Shown piece by piece: positions 8,452-17,249 of a DNA stretch of 64,000 bases. The translations under genes and the position numbers were made by a program. The stretch covers positions 155,359 through 219,358 of the forward strand of contig CH672400.1 of assembly GCA_000153445.1 (NCBI GenBank). Reading direction: 5' to 3'. Numbering within the stretch: position 1 is the first letter of the stretch; each line of letters starts with the position of its first letter. The notes beneath the pieces were generated by a model. The model saw nothing but the letters and a program-made list of their open reading frames with translations. It did no database searches and was not told where the DNA came from. This stretch comes from a gamma proteobacterium HTCC2207 (GTDB taxonomy: Bacteria; Pseudomonadota; Gammaproteobacteria; Pseudomonadales; Porticoccaceae).

Positions 8452-9672
8452 GTGAAAGAACTATTTCTGATAAATGTGTGGGGGCAAGACAAGCCAGGTG
8501 TCACGCGAGTTGTTACTGAGGTGTTGTCGACCTTCGAGGTCACCGTGCTAGATATAGGTCAGGCGGTGATTCACGATCAGCTCAATCTGGGCATTCTCGC
8601 CGCAGTGCCAGCCGGCAAAGATTCTGAGGCTCTAGTCAAAGCTGTGCAGCGCGGTCTGCTGGCTTTAGAAATACAGGTGATGTTCTCGCCAATCACTGAA
8701 CAGCGCTATCAAAGCTGGGTCGCTCAGCAGGGTAAGGCGCGCTATATAGTGACATTGTTGGCCCGAAAAATTGAGCCTCAGCATTTGGCTGCTGTAGCCA
8801 CAGTAACCAGTGAATATGACCTCAATATTGACAAGATTGTGCGCCTCTCAGGGCGGATGGAGCTGGATGAAAGTGAGGATTTGGGACGTGCCTGTGTGGA
8901 ATTCTCCGTGCGGGGTGAGCCCAAGGATGCAGTGCAGTTTAAGAGTGCGCTACTGGAGCTGGCCAGTCATTTCGATATTGATATTGCCTATCAAGAAGAT
9001 AATATTTTCCGTCGCAATCGCCGTCTAGTGGTATTCGATATGGATTCCACGCTGATCGATGCCGAGGTGATCGATGAATTGGCCCATGAGGCAGGTGTTG
9101 GCGATCAGGTCGCCGCCATTACCGAAGCGGCAATGCAGGGGGAGATCGATTTTAAATCCAGCTTTACTCAGCGCATGGCATTGCTCAAGGGGTTGGATGC
9201 CAGTGTTCTGCAATCTGTGGCCGAGCGACTGCGCTTAAATGAAGGCGCTGAACATCTTATCTCGACGCTGAAAAAACTCGGTTTTAAAACCGCCATTGTC
9301 TCTGGTGGTTTTACCTTTTTTGGTGAGTATCTTCAGCAGCGTCTGGGCGTGGACTATGTCTATGCCAATCAGCTGGATATAGACGATGGGCAGGTTACAG
9401 GAAGGGTTACGGGAGAAATTATTGACGGGCAGCGCAAGGCCGAGTTATTGCGTGAAATCGCCGAGCGCGAAGGTCTCATGCTACAGCAGGTGATTGCTGT
9501 GGGGGACGGAGCCAATGACTTGCCCATGCTCAGCATTGCGGGTCTCGGTATTGCTTTTCGCGCCAAGCCCTTAGTCAAGGCCTCCGCGAAGCAATCGATT
9601 TCCAATCTGGGCTTAGATGGCATTCTCTACCTGCTTGGCTACAGTGATAAAGATACGCTTATTCTCGATTGA
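8452..9672 (+). CDS. serB: Phosphoserine phosphatase with N-terminal ACT domains
   Basis: A 406-residue SerB of the long Pseudomonas type. Two ACT-like regulatory regions (about residues 5-80 and 100-180) precede a HAD phosphatase domain with motif I D196-M-D198-S-T (nucleophile D196), SGGF in motif II, and GDGANDLPML as motif IV. It performs the last step of serine synthesis. The start is a GTG; an ATG 13 bp upstream is out of frame. It is convergent with fimX and divergent from the AhpA/YtjB-type gene, the same order as in P. aeruginosa. Confidence 0.96.
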   Translation: MKELFLINVWGQDKPGVTRVVTEVLSTFEVTVLDIGQAVIHDQLNLGILAAVPAGKDSEALVKAVQRGLLALEIQVMFSPITEQRYQSWVAQQGKARYIVTLLARKIEPQHLAAVATVTSEYDLNIDKIVRLSGRMELDESEDLGRACVEFSVRGEPKDAVQFKSALLELASHFDIDIAYQEDNIFRRNRRLVVFDMDSTLIDAEVIDELAHEAGVGDQVAAITEAAMQGEIDFKSSFTQRMALLKGLDASVLQSVAERLRLNEGAEHLISTLKKLGFKTAIVSGGFTFFGEYLQQRLGVDYVYANQLDIDDGQVTGRVTGEIIDGQRKAELLREIAEREGLMLQQVIAVGDGANDLPMLSIAGLGIAFRAKPLVKASAKQSISNLGLDGILYLLGYSDKDTLILD

Positions 9673-9712
9673 GGCCTGCAACGAGGCGCGGCTAGAGCGA
9701 AGCCGGTCAATA

Positions 9713-11851
9713 TCAGGGCCCCTCTGAGAAATCATAGTCCATGGTAAATGATGGCTTGTTGATATAGTGGCCCTGAATATATTGCACACCCTGCTGCCAG
9801 AGTATGGGAATAATGGTCGCCGTCTCTACAAAGGGCACGATCACATCGACCCCAGTTCCGGCCATGCCGGCGATAATCTCCTGGAATTCTTCTTTCCCTT
9901 TGGCGGCCTTTTGTTGAGTGGCTTTTTCATTGGCAGCTTTGTCATGAGCAGCTTTGCCTTGACCTGCACCGGCCAGTTTCTCAACAATCAGGCGGTCGAC
10001 TTTAACAAAGTCAGCCTTGATTCGTTCCAGGGTTTTAAGTGGGTTGATAGCGAGTCCGAAGTTGCTGATGCCTACCTGCCCCTGAGCTTTTTTCATCTCC
10101 TCACAGAGTGCCGCAGCTTGGTTGAGATAGCGTACGGCATCGTTTTCGCGGAACTGAAAAATTAATGCGTTGGCAGGCAACTTTGAATCACTCAAGGCTT
10201 TTTGAAGCCAGGGCAAAAAATCACTGCCGGCAAATGATTGGGCGCTGATATTAATAAACAGCTGGGTTTCAGGATTGGTCTTCAGCTTCTCGGTTAGAGC
10301 GTCGAGCGCCTGGCCTATTACCCAGCGATCCACTTCTGCGGCAATCTCGGATTTAAATAGGTTAGTAATAAAGTCCTCGGGTATTTCGCTGGCTGGAATA
10401 TCTTTTTTAACACCCAAAATTACTTCGTAGTATTCTTTGCCGCTGCCACCATCTATCAGCGCGACTATGGGTTGATAGCGAATCGAGAAAGCACCTTTAC
10501 TGAGCAGGTTTTTAGCGGTGATAACCACTGCCTCAGCTTTTGAGATATCGTCGGAGTGAATATCTGGAATATAGAATTTGGCGCCATTGCCGAGACTATT
10601 CTCTTCACGTAACTGCGCTATAGCTTCTTCACTGCGCTCGAGACCGCGCTCAACCGAGGGCACATTTTCATTCAGGCCGGTGACACCGATTGAGGTGGTC
10701 AGCGAGAAGGTTTCATTGTCTATATCAAACACCTGCTGGCCGATCTGCTGGCAGATGTTCTCCGCCAGTTCCACCACCTTTTCTTCCGCTGTATCCGGAA
10801 GCACTATGACAAAACAGTTTTCTGAGATCCTGCCGCAGTCGAGATTGTGGTCAAACAGCTGAACAATAAACATTACCAGTGAGTGGGCAATCTTTTCGGC
10901 TTTGGCTATGCCCAAGTCTTCCTTCAGCTGGGTAAATCGATCTGCTTGGATATTCAGTAACATGCAATCTTGACCACTTTGCACTGAGCGACTGATTCCT
11001 CGACTAATCAGTTCATAGACCAGATGCGGTTGAATGGCACTGTATTCGGTGGTTTTCTGCTGCTCGCTATGATCGATGTTGGCATCAAACAGTTTGTCCT
11101 TATTAATCGTAAACTGCAGTGCTGGTTCAGCGTCGTATTGAATCTGGTGAATCTCCAGAAACGCATCACTCTCCTTGCCATCTGCGTCGACGGTTTTGAT
11201 TACAGCTTCAAAAGGCATCAGTTCATCGGCGCTATCCAGAGGTACCATATAGGCCTTAAGCTTCTCTCGATCCCTGGCGCCTATATTGTCTATAACCGGC
11301 ATGCAGAGCATTTCCTCCACATCACTAAAGCCGAAAATACTGGCGCAGGCATCATTGCCATAGACATAGGCGCCCTCTTTGACGATCGCGATGGGAAGGC
11401 GTGAAATATTCATCAGATGCTGGGCGCGCTTTTCAGCGACAGATAGTTTGCGCTCCCATTCCCGCGATTGGCGGCGCTCATACACGCCGCGTAACGAACG
11501 CTGGACAACCTTAATTAAATGCTGATCTTGATCTTCCACCACAACATCAACCGCACCAAGACGCAGACCTTCGATAACCTTTTCAGGGTTATATTCTTGA
11601 TTGATTAAGATAACCGGTAGATCCCTCTCGGCCCGGCGAATACGCTGGAAAATATTTTGCGTCGGAATCCTGCTGTAATCTTGGGCGGCAAGTAATAGGT
11701 CCCAGTTGCGCATGGAGATGGTTTTTTGCAGCTGTTCTTCATCGGTTGCCAGTTTAGCTTCGACGACGAAATCGGCGCTGCGCAAAATACTGATAAAACG
11801 ATTGGCTTCGTCGTTTGATTTATCGACGATTAAAATGTGCAGATGGTTCAT
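9713..11851 (-). CDS. fimX: FimX-like REC-PAS-GGDEF-EAL cyclic di-GMP receptor protein
   Basis: A 712-residue protein with a receiver-like domain (1-130), PAS (about 150-255), degenerate GGDEF (about 290-430) and EAL (about 455-712). The GGDEF loop reads GRISENCFVI, so diguanylate cyclase chemistry is not expected. The EAL signature reads YYEVILG, like the EVL of P. aeruginosa FimX, which binds c-di-GMP without hydrolysing it. The end (VPFVETATIIPILW...YIQGHYINKPSFTMDYDF) is strongly FimX-like. The receiver lacks the usual phosphoacceptor Asp (DLLLAAQDY). Position beside serB matches FimX (PA4959). FimX controls type IV pilus assembly and twitching. Oddity: a five-residue Lys-Ala repeat inside the EAL domain (DNA 9896-9955). 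Confidence 0.88.
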   Translation of the reverse strand: MNHLHILIVDKSNDEANRFISILRSADFVVEAKLATDEEQLQKTISMRNWDLLLAAQDYSRIPTQNIFQRIRRAERDLPVILINQEYNPEKVIEGLRLGAVDVVVEDQDQHLIKVVQRSLRGVYERRQSREWERKLSVAEKRAQHLMNISRLPIAIVKEGAYVYGNDACASIFGFSDVEEMLCMPVIDNIGARDREKLKAYMVPLDSADELMPFEAVIKTVDADGKESDAFLEIHQIQYDAEPALQFTINKDKLFDANIDHSEQQKTTEYSAIQPHLVYELISRGISRSVQSGQDCMLLNIQADRFTQLKEDLGIAKAEKIAHSLVMFIVQLFDHNLDCGRISENCFVIVLPDTAEEKVVELAENICQQIGQQVFDIDNETFSLTTSIGVTGLNENVPSVERGLERSEEAIAQLREENSLGNGAKFYIPDIHSDDISKAEAVVITAKNLLSKGAFSIRYQPIVALIDGGSGKEYYEVILGVKKDIPASEIPEDFITNLFKSEIAAEVDRWVIGQALDALTEKLKTNPETQLFINISAQSFAGSDFLPWLQKALSDSKLPANALIFQFRENDAVRYLNQAAALCEEMKKAQGQVGISNFGLAINPLKTLERIKADFVKVDRLIVEKLAGAGQGKAAHDKAANEKATQQKAAKGKEEFQEIIAGMAGTGVDVIVPFVETATIIPILWQQGVQYIQGHYINKPSFTMDYDFSEGP
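9896..9955 (-). repeat. 15-bp in-frame tandem repeat in fimX
   Basis: Four consecutive 15-bp units encode KAAHD, KAANE, KATQQ and KAAKG. The repeat lies between the EAL segment DFVKVDRLIVEKL and the helix leading to VDVIVPFVE, where FimX relatives have a shorter loop. Confidence 0.85.
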
Positions 11852-11890
11852 CTGAACGCATAAAGTTATTTCTTCCTTGGGGTTTTAATA

Positions 11891-11948
11891 AGCTCTTAAT
11901 AAAAAACCTTAATAAAAAGCTCTTAATAAAAAAGCGCCTAATAAAAAA
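11891..11948. repeat. AT-rich degenerate tandem repeat upstream of fimX
   Basis: Four units of 12-16 bp related to AGCTCTTAATAAAAA (11891-11906, 11907-11917, 11918-11932, 11933-11948) fill the gap between the fimX start and the end of the decayed gene. On the coding strand this is the fimX leader, so the repeat may carry or displace its promoter. Confidence 0.8.
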
Positions 11949-11960
11949 ATGTTTAAAAAA

Positions 11961-13614
11961 TCAGCAAAAGACTATTTTAAAGTGCGATAAATGTTCTGTG
12001 GTTTCCAATTCCTCCTCGATAATGGCGGAGCTCTGTTGCAGTGGGGTTAGCACAAAGATTTTAGCGTTTTTAGTGTAGCGTAGCAGCGGGCATAACAATG
12101 TGACGCCTTCGCTGAGATCTCGTTTTTGTGACAGCAATATAGCCTGCATAAATTGGTATTCAGAGTTAGGGCCTCGGGGCTTGATGCGAATAGCGGCTGG
12201 GCCGCAGTGGCGAGCGGGAAACTGTACTCCGCAGATGCTGTAAAGGGCGGGGGAGATGTTTTTTCAGCGCACAATTCCTGCCATCCATTTGTTCGCTTCT
12301 CGGGTGCGATCAGCTCTCCTGGTTGCAGCTGTGCTTTTTTATCATTTAACTCGATGCAGGCACCATTGAGGCTGACATCTTTACGCAGTGCTTGAATCAC
12401 TTTTAGACGACTATTTTTAGTCCCTATTGGCATGTAGATAACTGGGTCATCCGGATGGCTGTCGAGGTTTTCAAATGCTGTGCCCCAAACATCATCTATT
12501 CGTTTGATGCTGGATCCCTGGTTATTTTTGTTGGCGGCTGTTGCCCGCAGAGGCGCAGAAAATTATCGAAACTATCGGTTTTTGATAGCATGCACAGGGT
12601 TGCTGTGAAGCCCTGTGTTACCGAGAGTTGCGCCTGATCCTTGATGTGTGTCTCACGGCGCTTAAGCTTTTCTCCCCACTGTTTGATCAGGTCGCCTATA
12701 ACTCGGCGCGAGGCCCGGTCGGAAAATAAGCGGTCTGAATTGTCGCGAATAATGTCTTTTAAAAAAGCCACCAAATGAGAGGTGTCGAGAATAATATGTC
12801 CTTGATGGTTGTCACCCTTATGCGCGTAGACAGTCCCGTGATTTGTCGATGGGTCTACTGCAAAAAGCCCCTGCGCATTGCCTCTGTGGAGCTCGGCGAG
12901 AGAGGACCAAAATTCCAGTTCACTGTAGACAAAGCGCAGCTCGTAATTGGAAACGTGATGGGGTCTGGTGCTGCTAAAAAGCAGGAGTTTTATATAGACT
13001 TTTTTGATTGAACTGTTGATACCCAGATTGTCAGGCATATTTTTACTTGCAACCCCAAGCTGCTCAGCGAGCAAGCAGAGGGCGTGCAATTCGCGCCAAT
13101 AAAAGCTTGGCTGTTGTAGGTAATGACTAAAGCTGTTGAGTTGAATTCTTGCCAGCAGGTGACAGGCGGCAAGGATGCACTAAGCTAAATGGCCGCCTTT
13201 GCTGGTTTGCTTTGGATTTGCTGGGAGCTCGCCCCCAAGCTGGTAGATAACCAGTTTATAGCCCTCAAAAAGACGTCGGACCAGTGATTGACCCAGGGAT
13301 ATAGCCTTGGCTGTAGACTGGTTTAGTGGGTTCTGTAAGAGACCTTCGGTGGATCTAATAATCGCTGGGTTTAGGCTGTCGAGAATAGCCATTTTTATCT
13401 CTGGCGGGTTATTTGATCCTATTGCCGATGGCAGAATCCGATAGAGTTCCATGGCGTTGTTGGCATAGTTGGTCGCCGACAGATTGTTGATAAACTGTTC
13501 AGCTGAGGCTTTGCTCCGTATTCGCTGATTGATATCTGCTGCTAGGTTGTCTGCGATAGAAGGTTTTAGAATACTCAGCAGGGCTGCAATATTATGGTTT
13601 GAAGCAGGGCTCAT
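11961..13614 (-). pseudogene. Decayed gene for a ~550-residue PilZ-tailed protein of the fimX neighbourhood
   Basis: Three reading frames on one strand together give one full-length protein. Residues 1-144 run from ATG 13614 to an amber TAG at 13180-13182. The same frame then continues (CILAACHLLARIQLNSF, FYWRELHALCLLAEQLG) to a TAG at 12496. The next frame carries VWGTAFENLDSHPDDPVIYM and DVSLNGACIELNDKKAQLQPGELIA. A third frame resumes near 12310 (NKWMAGIVR), meets TGA at 12264-12266 where the family's VRW motif has Trp, and continues ICGVQFPARHCGPAAIRIK to ETTEHLSHFKIVF, stop at 11961. The pattern matches uncharacterised proteins beside fimX in Pseudomonas, with a C-terminal PilZ-like part. 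Two nonsense codons and two frame changes make it a pseudogene. Confidence 0.85.
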
Positions 13615-13838
13615 AAAGGTTAGCCTGAAAAACGTTGAGGTTGGATTTTCAAAAAGAGGCTCTATTTATCCTTTGATATGCCCCTAAGTGTAGTCAACTT
13701 TTTCTACTAGCTCGGCAATTCAATGACAGTCAAATTTAAGTCAGGCAATAATTTTCCCAGCGGTGCCACAAACTCCTCAACTGAAGCGGAAGTTCGGGTA
13801 TCATATCGGCCTTTTTAGATAATCGAGAACCCAAGCCA
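13615..13838. other. Divergent gap upstream of efp
   Basis: These 224 bp separate the start of the decayed gene from efp and should contain the efp promoter. I see no convincing hexamer pair, terminator or small frame. Confidence 0.4.
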
Positions 13839-14411
13839 ATGTCAAACTACTCTACCAATGAATTTCGCTCCGGACTAAAGGTCATGCTCGATGGAGACCC
13901 CTGTTCAATCTTGGATAATGAGCTGGTAAAGCCAGGCAAAGGCCAGGCATTTAATCGCGTTAAATTGCGCAACCTGAAGACGGGTCGGGTATTGGAAAAG
14001 ACGTTTAAATCCGGTGAGCAACTAGAGGCGGCTGACGTTATGGATACTGATATGCAGTATCTCTATAACGATGGCGACTTTTGGTGCTTTATGGAGCCCG
14101 ATACTTTTGAGCAACATCAGGCCACCGAGAATGCAGTAGGCGATGCGCTGATGTGGTTGAGTGAGCAGGATACCTGTGTGGTGACTCTGTTTAATGGCGT
14201 TCCTCTGTCGGTGACACCACCGAATCATGTAGAGCTGGAGATTGTTGAAACCGATCCGGGTCTGCGCGGTGATACGGCTCAGGGTGGCAGTAAGCCTGCT
14301 AAGCTGGTCACTGGTGCCGTGGTAAAAGTACCGCTGTTTCTGGATCAAGGTGAGATTATCCGTGTCGATACTCGCACCGGTGAATATCAGGGCCGCGTCA
14401 GCGCCAAATAA
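13839..14411 (+). CDS. efp: Elongation factor P
   Basis: A 190-residue three-domain EF-P. The modified lysine is K34 in the loop PGKGQA, the target of EpmA-type lysylation. EF-P binds ribosomes stalled on polyproline and speeds peptide-bond formation. The end ([21 protein letters not shown]) is typical of the family. The gene is followed 68 bp later by epmA on the same strand, so modifier and target are encoded together. No epmB is in the window. Confidence 0.97.
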   Translation: MSNYSTNEFRSGLKVMLDGDPCSILDNELVKPGKGQAFNRVKLRNLKTGRVLEKTFKSGEQLEAADVMDTDMQYLYNDGDFWCFMEPDTFEQHQATENAVGDALMWLSEQDTCVVTLFNGVPLSVTPPNHVELEIVETDPGLRGDTAQGGSKPAKLVTGAVVKVPLFLDQGEIIRVDTRTGEYQGRVSAK

Positions 14412-14438
14412 GGTCTTGAGTCAGCCCTTGGGTTTGAA

Positions 14439-14480
14439 GTGAAAGGCTTGCAGTGGAAGGCTTGTAATGGAAGGCTCAAA
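14439..14480. repeat. 14-bp tandem repeat supplying the epmA ribosome-binding site
   Basis: Three units related to GTGGAAGGCTTGTA (14439-14452, 14453-14466, 14467-14480) lie in the efp-epmA gap. The GGAAGG of the third unit is 5 bp from the epmA ATG at 14480 and is the only good Shine-Dalgarno sequence there. The earlier units carry the same AAGG core. Confidence 0.8.
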
Positions 14481-15436
14481 TGGAACACATAAATCAATGG
14501 CAACCCGGCACCAGCATGGCGATTCTGCGTCAGCGCAGCCGGGTGCTCTCTGAGCTTCGGAACTTTTTCCAGCAACGCCAGGTAATCGAAGTGGATGTGC
14601 CGCTGCTGTCTAGGGCAACAGTCACCGATCAAAATATTGACAGTATCCAGGCGCACAATGCAGAGACTGACGCCTACCTTCAGACCTCTCCCGAATATTT
14701 TATGAAACGCCTGCTGGCCTCTGGCAGCGGTGATATCTATAGCCTTGGCAAAGCCTTTCGCGAAGCTGAGAGCGGCCGTCGCCACAACCCTGAATTTACC
14801 CTGCTGGAATGGTATCGCTGTGGTTGGGATGAGCATCAGCTGATGGATGAAGTGGCGGAGCTTATTGCTGTCCTATTACCAGGGATAGCCGTGCGACGCT
14901 GTAGTTATGCCGACGTGTTTATCCAGCACTTGCAGGTTGACCCCCATCTTGTGGATCTAGCGGATCTGCAAAGTCTGGCTGTTGCTACCAGTTCAGAGGC
15001 CTGGGCCGAAGAGACTCGTGCCAACTGTCTTGATCTATTATTTTCTGTTCTTATCGAGCCGCAACTAGAGGATGGCCTGGTGCTGGTCTATGACTATCCT
15101 GCCTGTCAGGCAGCCTTAGCTAAATGTGCTGAGGACAGTCAGGGACGTCAGATAAGCCGACGTTTTGAGGGTTTTTTAAACCGTGTTGAGCTGGCCAATG
15201 GCTACTGTGAATTGACTGACGCTGCGGAGCAGGCCGATCGTTTTGCCGAGGATCAGCGTCAGCGCAGGCTGTCGGACAAGGCTGCTGTGACTGCGGATCA
15301 ACGATTGCTCGCCGCCATGGAGTCCGGGCTTCCGGAATGCGCTGGTGTGGCGCTGGGTGTGGATCGATTGTTGATGCAACTGCAGGGCGCCGACTCAATT
15401 GATCAGGTGATGCCTTTTAGCTGGGATCGCTGTTAA
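14480..15436 (+). CDS. epmA: EF-P beta-lysine ligase EpmA
   Basis: A 318-residue class II lysyl-tRNA-synthetase-like enzyme without an anticodon domain. Visible motifs are QVIEVDVPLLSRATVTDQNI, TSPEYFMKRLLASGSGDIYSLGKAFREAESGRRHNPEFTLLEWYR (motif 2 region), and the C-terminal GVALGVDRLLMQLQGADSIDQVMPFSWDR (motif 3). EpmA attaches (R)-beta-lysine to K34 of EF-P. Length and start match the family. It shares strand and neighbourhood with efp. Confidence 0.96.
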   Translation: MEHINQWQPGTSMAILRQRSRVLSELRNFFQQRQVIEVDVPLLSRATVTDQNIDSIQAHNAETDAYLQTSPEYFMKRLLASGSGDIYSLGKAFREAESGRRHNPEFTLLEWYRCGWDEHQLMDEVAELIAVLLPGIAVRRCSYADVFIQHLQVDPHLVDLADLQSLAVATSSEAWAEETRANCLDLLFSVLIEPQLEDGLVLVYDYPACQAALAKCAEDSQGRQISRRFEGFLNRVELANGYCELTDAAEQADRFAEDQRQRRLSDKAAVTADQRLLAAMESGLPECAGVALGVDRLLMQLQGADSIDQVMPFSWDRC

Positions 15437-15439
15437 TGT

Positions 15440-15547
15440 CGCTCAGGGCTGTCAATACCGCTCAGGGCTGTCAATACCGCTCAGGGCTGTCAATACCGCT
15501 CAGGGCTGTCAATACCGCTCAGGGCTGTCAATACCGCTCAGGGCTGT
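15440..15547. repeat. 19-bp tandem repeat, five full copies plus a partial, after epmA
   Basis: CGCTCAGGGCTGTCAATAC is repeated exactly from 15440 to 15534, followed by a 13-bp partial copy. The array starts 3 bp after the epmA stop and lies in the gap between epmA and the convergent second cysE. There are no spacers, so it is not a CRISPR array. Perfect identity of the units suggests recent expansion. Confidence 0.97.
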
Positions 15548-15564
15548 TACCCAAGTTTAAATCC

Positions 15565-16407
15565 TTAGTCGCACTTAAAGTAATGATCCATAGCCTGCGA
15601 GGGCTCGTCACAGCGCGTATCACCGACCACTGCTGCTGGCACGCCGGCGACCACTGCATGAGCTGGTACGGCTTTTAAGACGACGCTGGATGCAGCGACC
15701 ATGGCGCCTTCACCCACTTCAATATTGCCGAGTATTTTTGCCCCGGGACCAAGCAGCACGCCTTTGCGAATTTTTGGGTGACGATCTCCTGAGACTTTGC
15801 CGGTGCCGCCAAGGGTCACCGACTGCATAATCGATACACAGTCCTCGATCACTGCGGTTTCACCGATTACTAGGCCGGTGGCGTGATCGATTAAAATGCC
15901 GCTGCCAATAACGGCTGCGGGATGAATATCGACAGCAAAGATCAGCGAAATCCGGTATTGCACCAATAGGGCTAAAGATTGACGCTCTTGATTCCAGAGT
16001 TGGTGAGCCACGCGATACGCTTGCAGCGCAAGAAACCCCTTAAAATAGAGGAATGGCGTTAAATACAATGTGCATGCCGAGTCTCGATCAACGGTAGCGG
16101 CAATATCCGCGGCCACGGCATCAATGATATCTGTTGTCGAAAATGCGCTATCCATTAGTGTTCGCAGCATGGGTTCTGGCACTTCATCGCTGGCGAGTTT
16201 GCTGGCCAGATAGTAGCTTAGCGCGTTGCCGAGACTGCTGTGGCTGATAACTGTCGCGTTAAAGAAGTTTGCCAGTGCGGGTTCGTCAGTCGCTGCAGAT
16301 TGCGCTTCGCGGCGTATTTGCTGCCAGACGCCGTCAGGCCCTTTAATTGCGGGCTCTTTTGAAGGGGGTGTCATAGATGCTGTGATCGGTTTATTCATAG
16401 ACACCAT
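15565..16407 (-). CDS. cysE: Serine O-acetyltransferase (second of two in the window)
   Basis: A 280-residue CysE paralog with the helical N-terminal domain, YFKGFLALQAYRVAHQLWNQER, and a hexapeptide beta-helix (DIHPAAVIGSGILIDHATGLVIGETAV, QSVTLGGTGKVSGDRHPKI, GPGAKILGNIEVGEGA). The helix part is closer to E. coli CysE than the copy at 5766. It ends MDHYFKCD, again without the CysK-binding terminal Ile. It is the last gene of a likely leftward operon yhcB-type / comF / cysE with gaps of 11 and 6 bp. Having two CysE genes suggests different feedback or expression control, but the sequence does not show which is constitutive. Confidence 0.92.
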   Translation of the reverse strand: MVSMNKPITASMTPPSKEPAIKGPDGVWQQIRREAQSAATDEPALANFFNATVISHSSLGNALSYYLASKLASDEVPEPMLRTLMDSAFSTTDIIDAVAADIAATVDRDSACTLYLTPFLYFKGFLALQAYRVAHQLWNQERQSLALLVQYRISLIFAVDIHPAAVIGSGILIDHATGLVIGETAVIEDCVSIMQSVTLGGTGKVSGDRHPKIRKGVLLGPGAKILGNIEVGEGAMVAASSVVLKAVPAHAVVAGVPAAVVGDTRCDEPSQAMDHYFKCD

Positions 16408-16413
16408 TCTGAG

Positions 16414-17238
16414 TCACCCCGTCGGATTATTCCAGCTTGTTCTCGCAATACTCCATATATCCACCTGCGCGGCACCCGCTCGCAGTAGGGCCTTGGCAGC
16501 ACTGTTTGCTGTGGCTCCGGTGGTTACCACGTCGTCCACAATAGCCACAGATAATCCTTTGAGATCTTTGGCTTCTGCAATAAACGCATTCTTAATGCTG
16601 GTCCGACGTTTTTTGGCGCTGAGTAGGTGCTGATCTTGCCCCTTGAGGATTCGCCTGCAGATATCACTGCGAATCTCTAGCGTTACTTTGTGCTCGCGAC
16701 GAAGATCAGCTGCAAGTAGATTGCTGATGATATGGCTTTGGTTAAATCCCCGTTTAGTCATTTTCAGCCAGTGGAGTGGGAGTGGGATAATCGTCTGTGG
16801 GCAGGGGAGTTGAGCCTGCTGGTAGGTTGCTGCTATGTGCTGAGCAAGGATGGCACATAGCTGCTTTATCTCTGTTGTGTAGGGATTGCCTTTGAGTCGC
16901 AGAATAATATTATCCACTGGTGCCTGATAGTGAAACGCCGAGATACAGCGTCTATAGGAGGGGGGGTTCTGTTGACAGTTGCCGCATAGGGCGTTTTTGG
17001 GAAGGGCCACGGCGCACCATTGGCATTGAGTGGTAAGGCGCGGTAGTTCGGCAACACAGTGATAACAAAGGGTGCCAGCAGGAGGTTGCAGCGGCGCGAG
17101 GCAAAAACTGCAACTGCTGGGTAATAGTCTGTGGCTAAGCTGTTTGAAAAGACTGTCGGTAGCTCGACTGAGCAATGGTAGCACCGCAAACCTCCTTGCT
17201 TGCATTGCCTTCAGTAGGCGCTTAATAAGCCGCGCCAT
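16414..17238 (-). CDS. ComF family phosphoribosyltransferase-like protein
   Basis: A 274-residue ComF protein: an N-terminal zinc-finger region with cysteine pairs (CSFC, CYHC, CQWC, CGNC) and a C-terminal PRTase fold with the PRPP loop VAIVDDVVTTGATANSAAKALL. ComF proteins are linked to DNA uptake in competent bacteria; in proteobacteria the gene (yhgH/gntX-like) is widespread and its biochemical role is uncertain. It lies between the YhcB-type gene and the second cysE, closely spaced on one strand. Confidence 0.9.
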   Translation of the reverse strand: MARLIKRLLKAMQARRFAVLPLLSRATDSLFKQLSHRLLPSSCSFCLAPLQPPAGTLCYHCVAELPRLTTQCQWCAVALPKNALCGNCQQNPPSYRRCISAFHYQAPVDNIILRLKGNPYTTEIKQLCAILAQHIAATYQQAQLPCPQTIIPLPLHWLKMTKRGFNQSHIISNLLAADLRREHKVTLEIRSDICRRILKGQDQHLLSAKKRRTSIKNAFIAEAKDLKGLSVAIVDDVVTTGATANSAAKALLRAGAAQVDIWSIARTSWNNPTG

Positions 17239-17249
17239 TGAGGGTCTAT

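Noticed and set aside
9713..11851. Active diguanylate cyclase/phosphodiesterase
   Set aside because: The GGDEF site reads SENCF and the EAL site reads EVI; both lack the catalytic residues.
12264..12266. TGA read as Trp or recoding of stop codons in the fimX neighbour
   Set aside because: The same gene also has an amber codon and two frame changes, and TGA serves as a normal stop elsewhere in the window (small gene at 824).
15440..15547. CRISPR-like array
   Set aside because: Units are directly adjacent without spacers and there are no cas genes.
15436..15678. Open frame of 80 codons starting MSLRAVNTAQG
   Set aside because: It is produced by translating the 19-bp repeat array and then runs antisense into cysE2; no homology or ribosome site.
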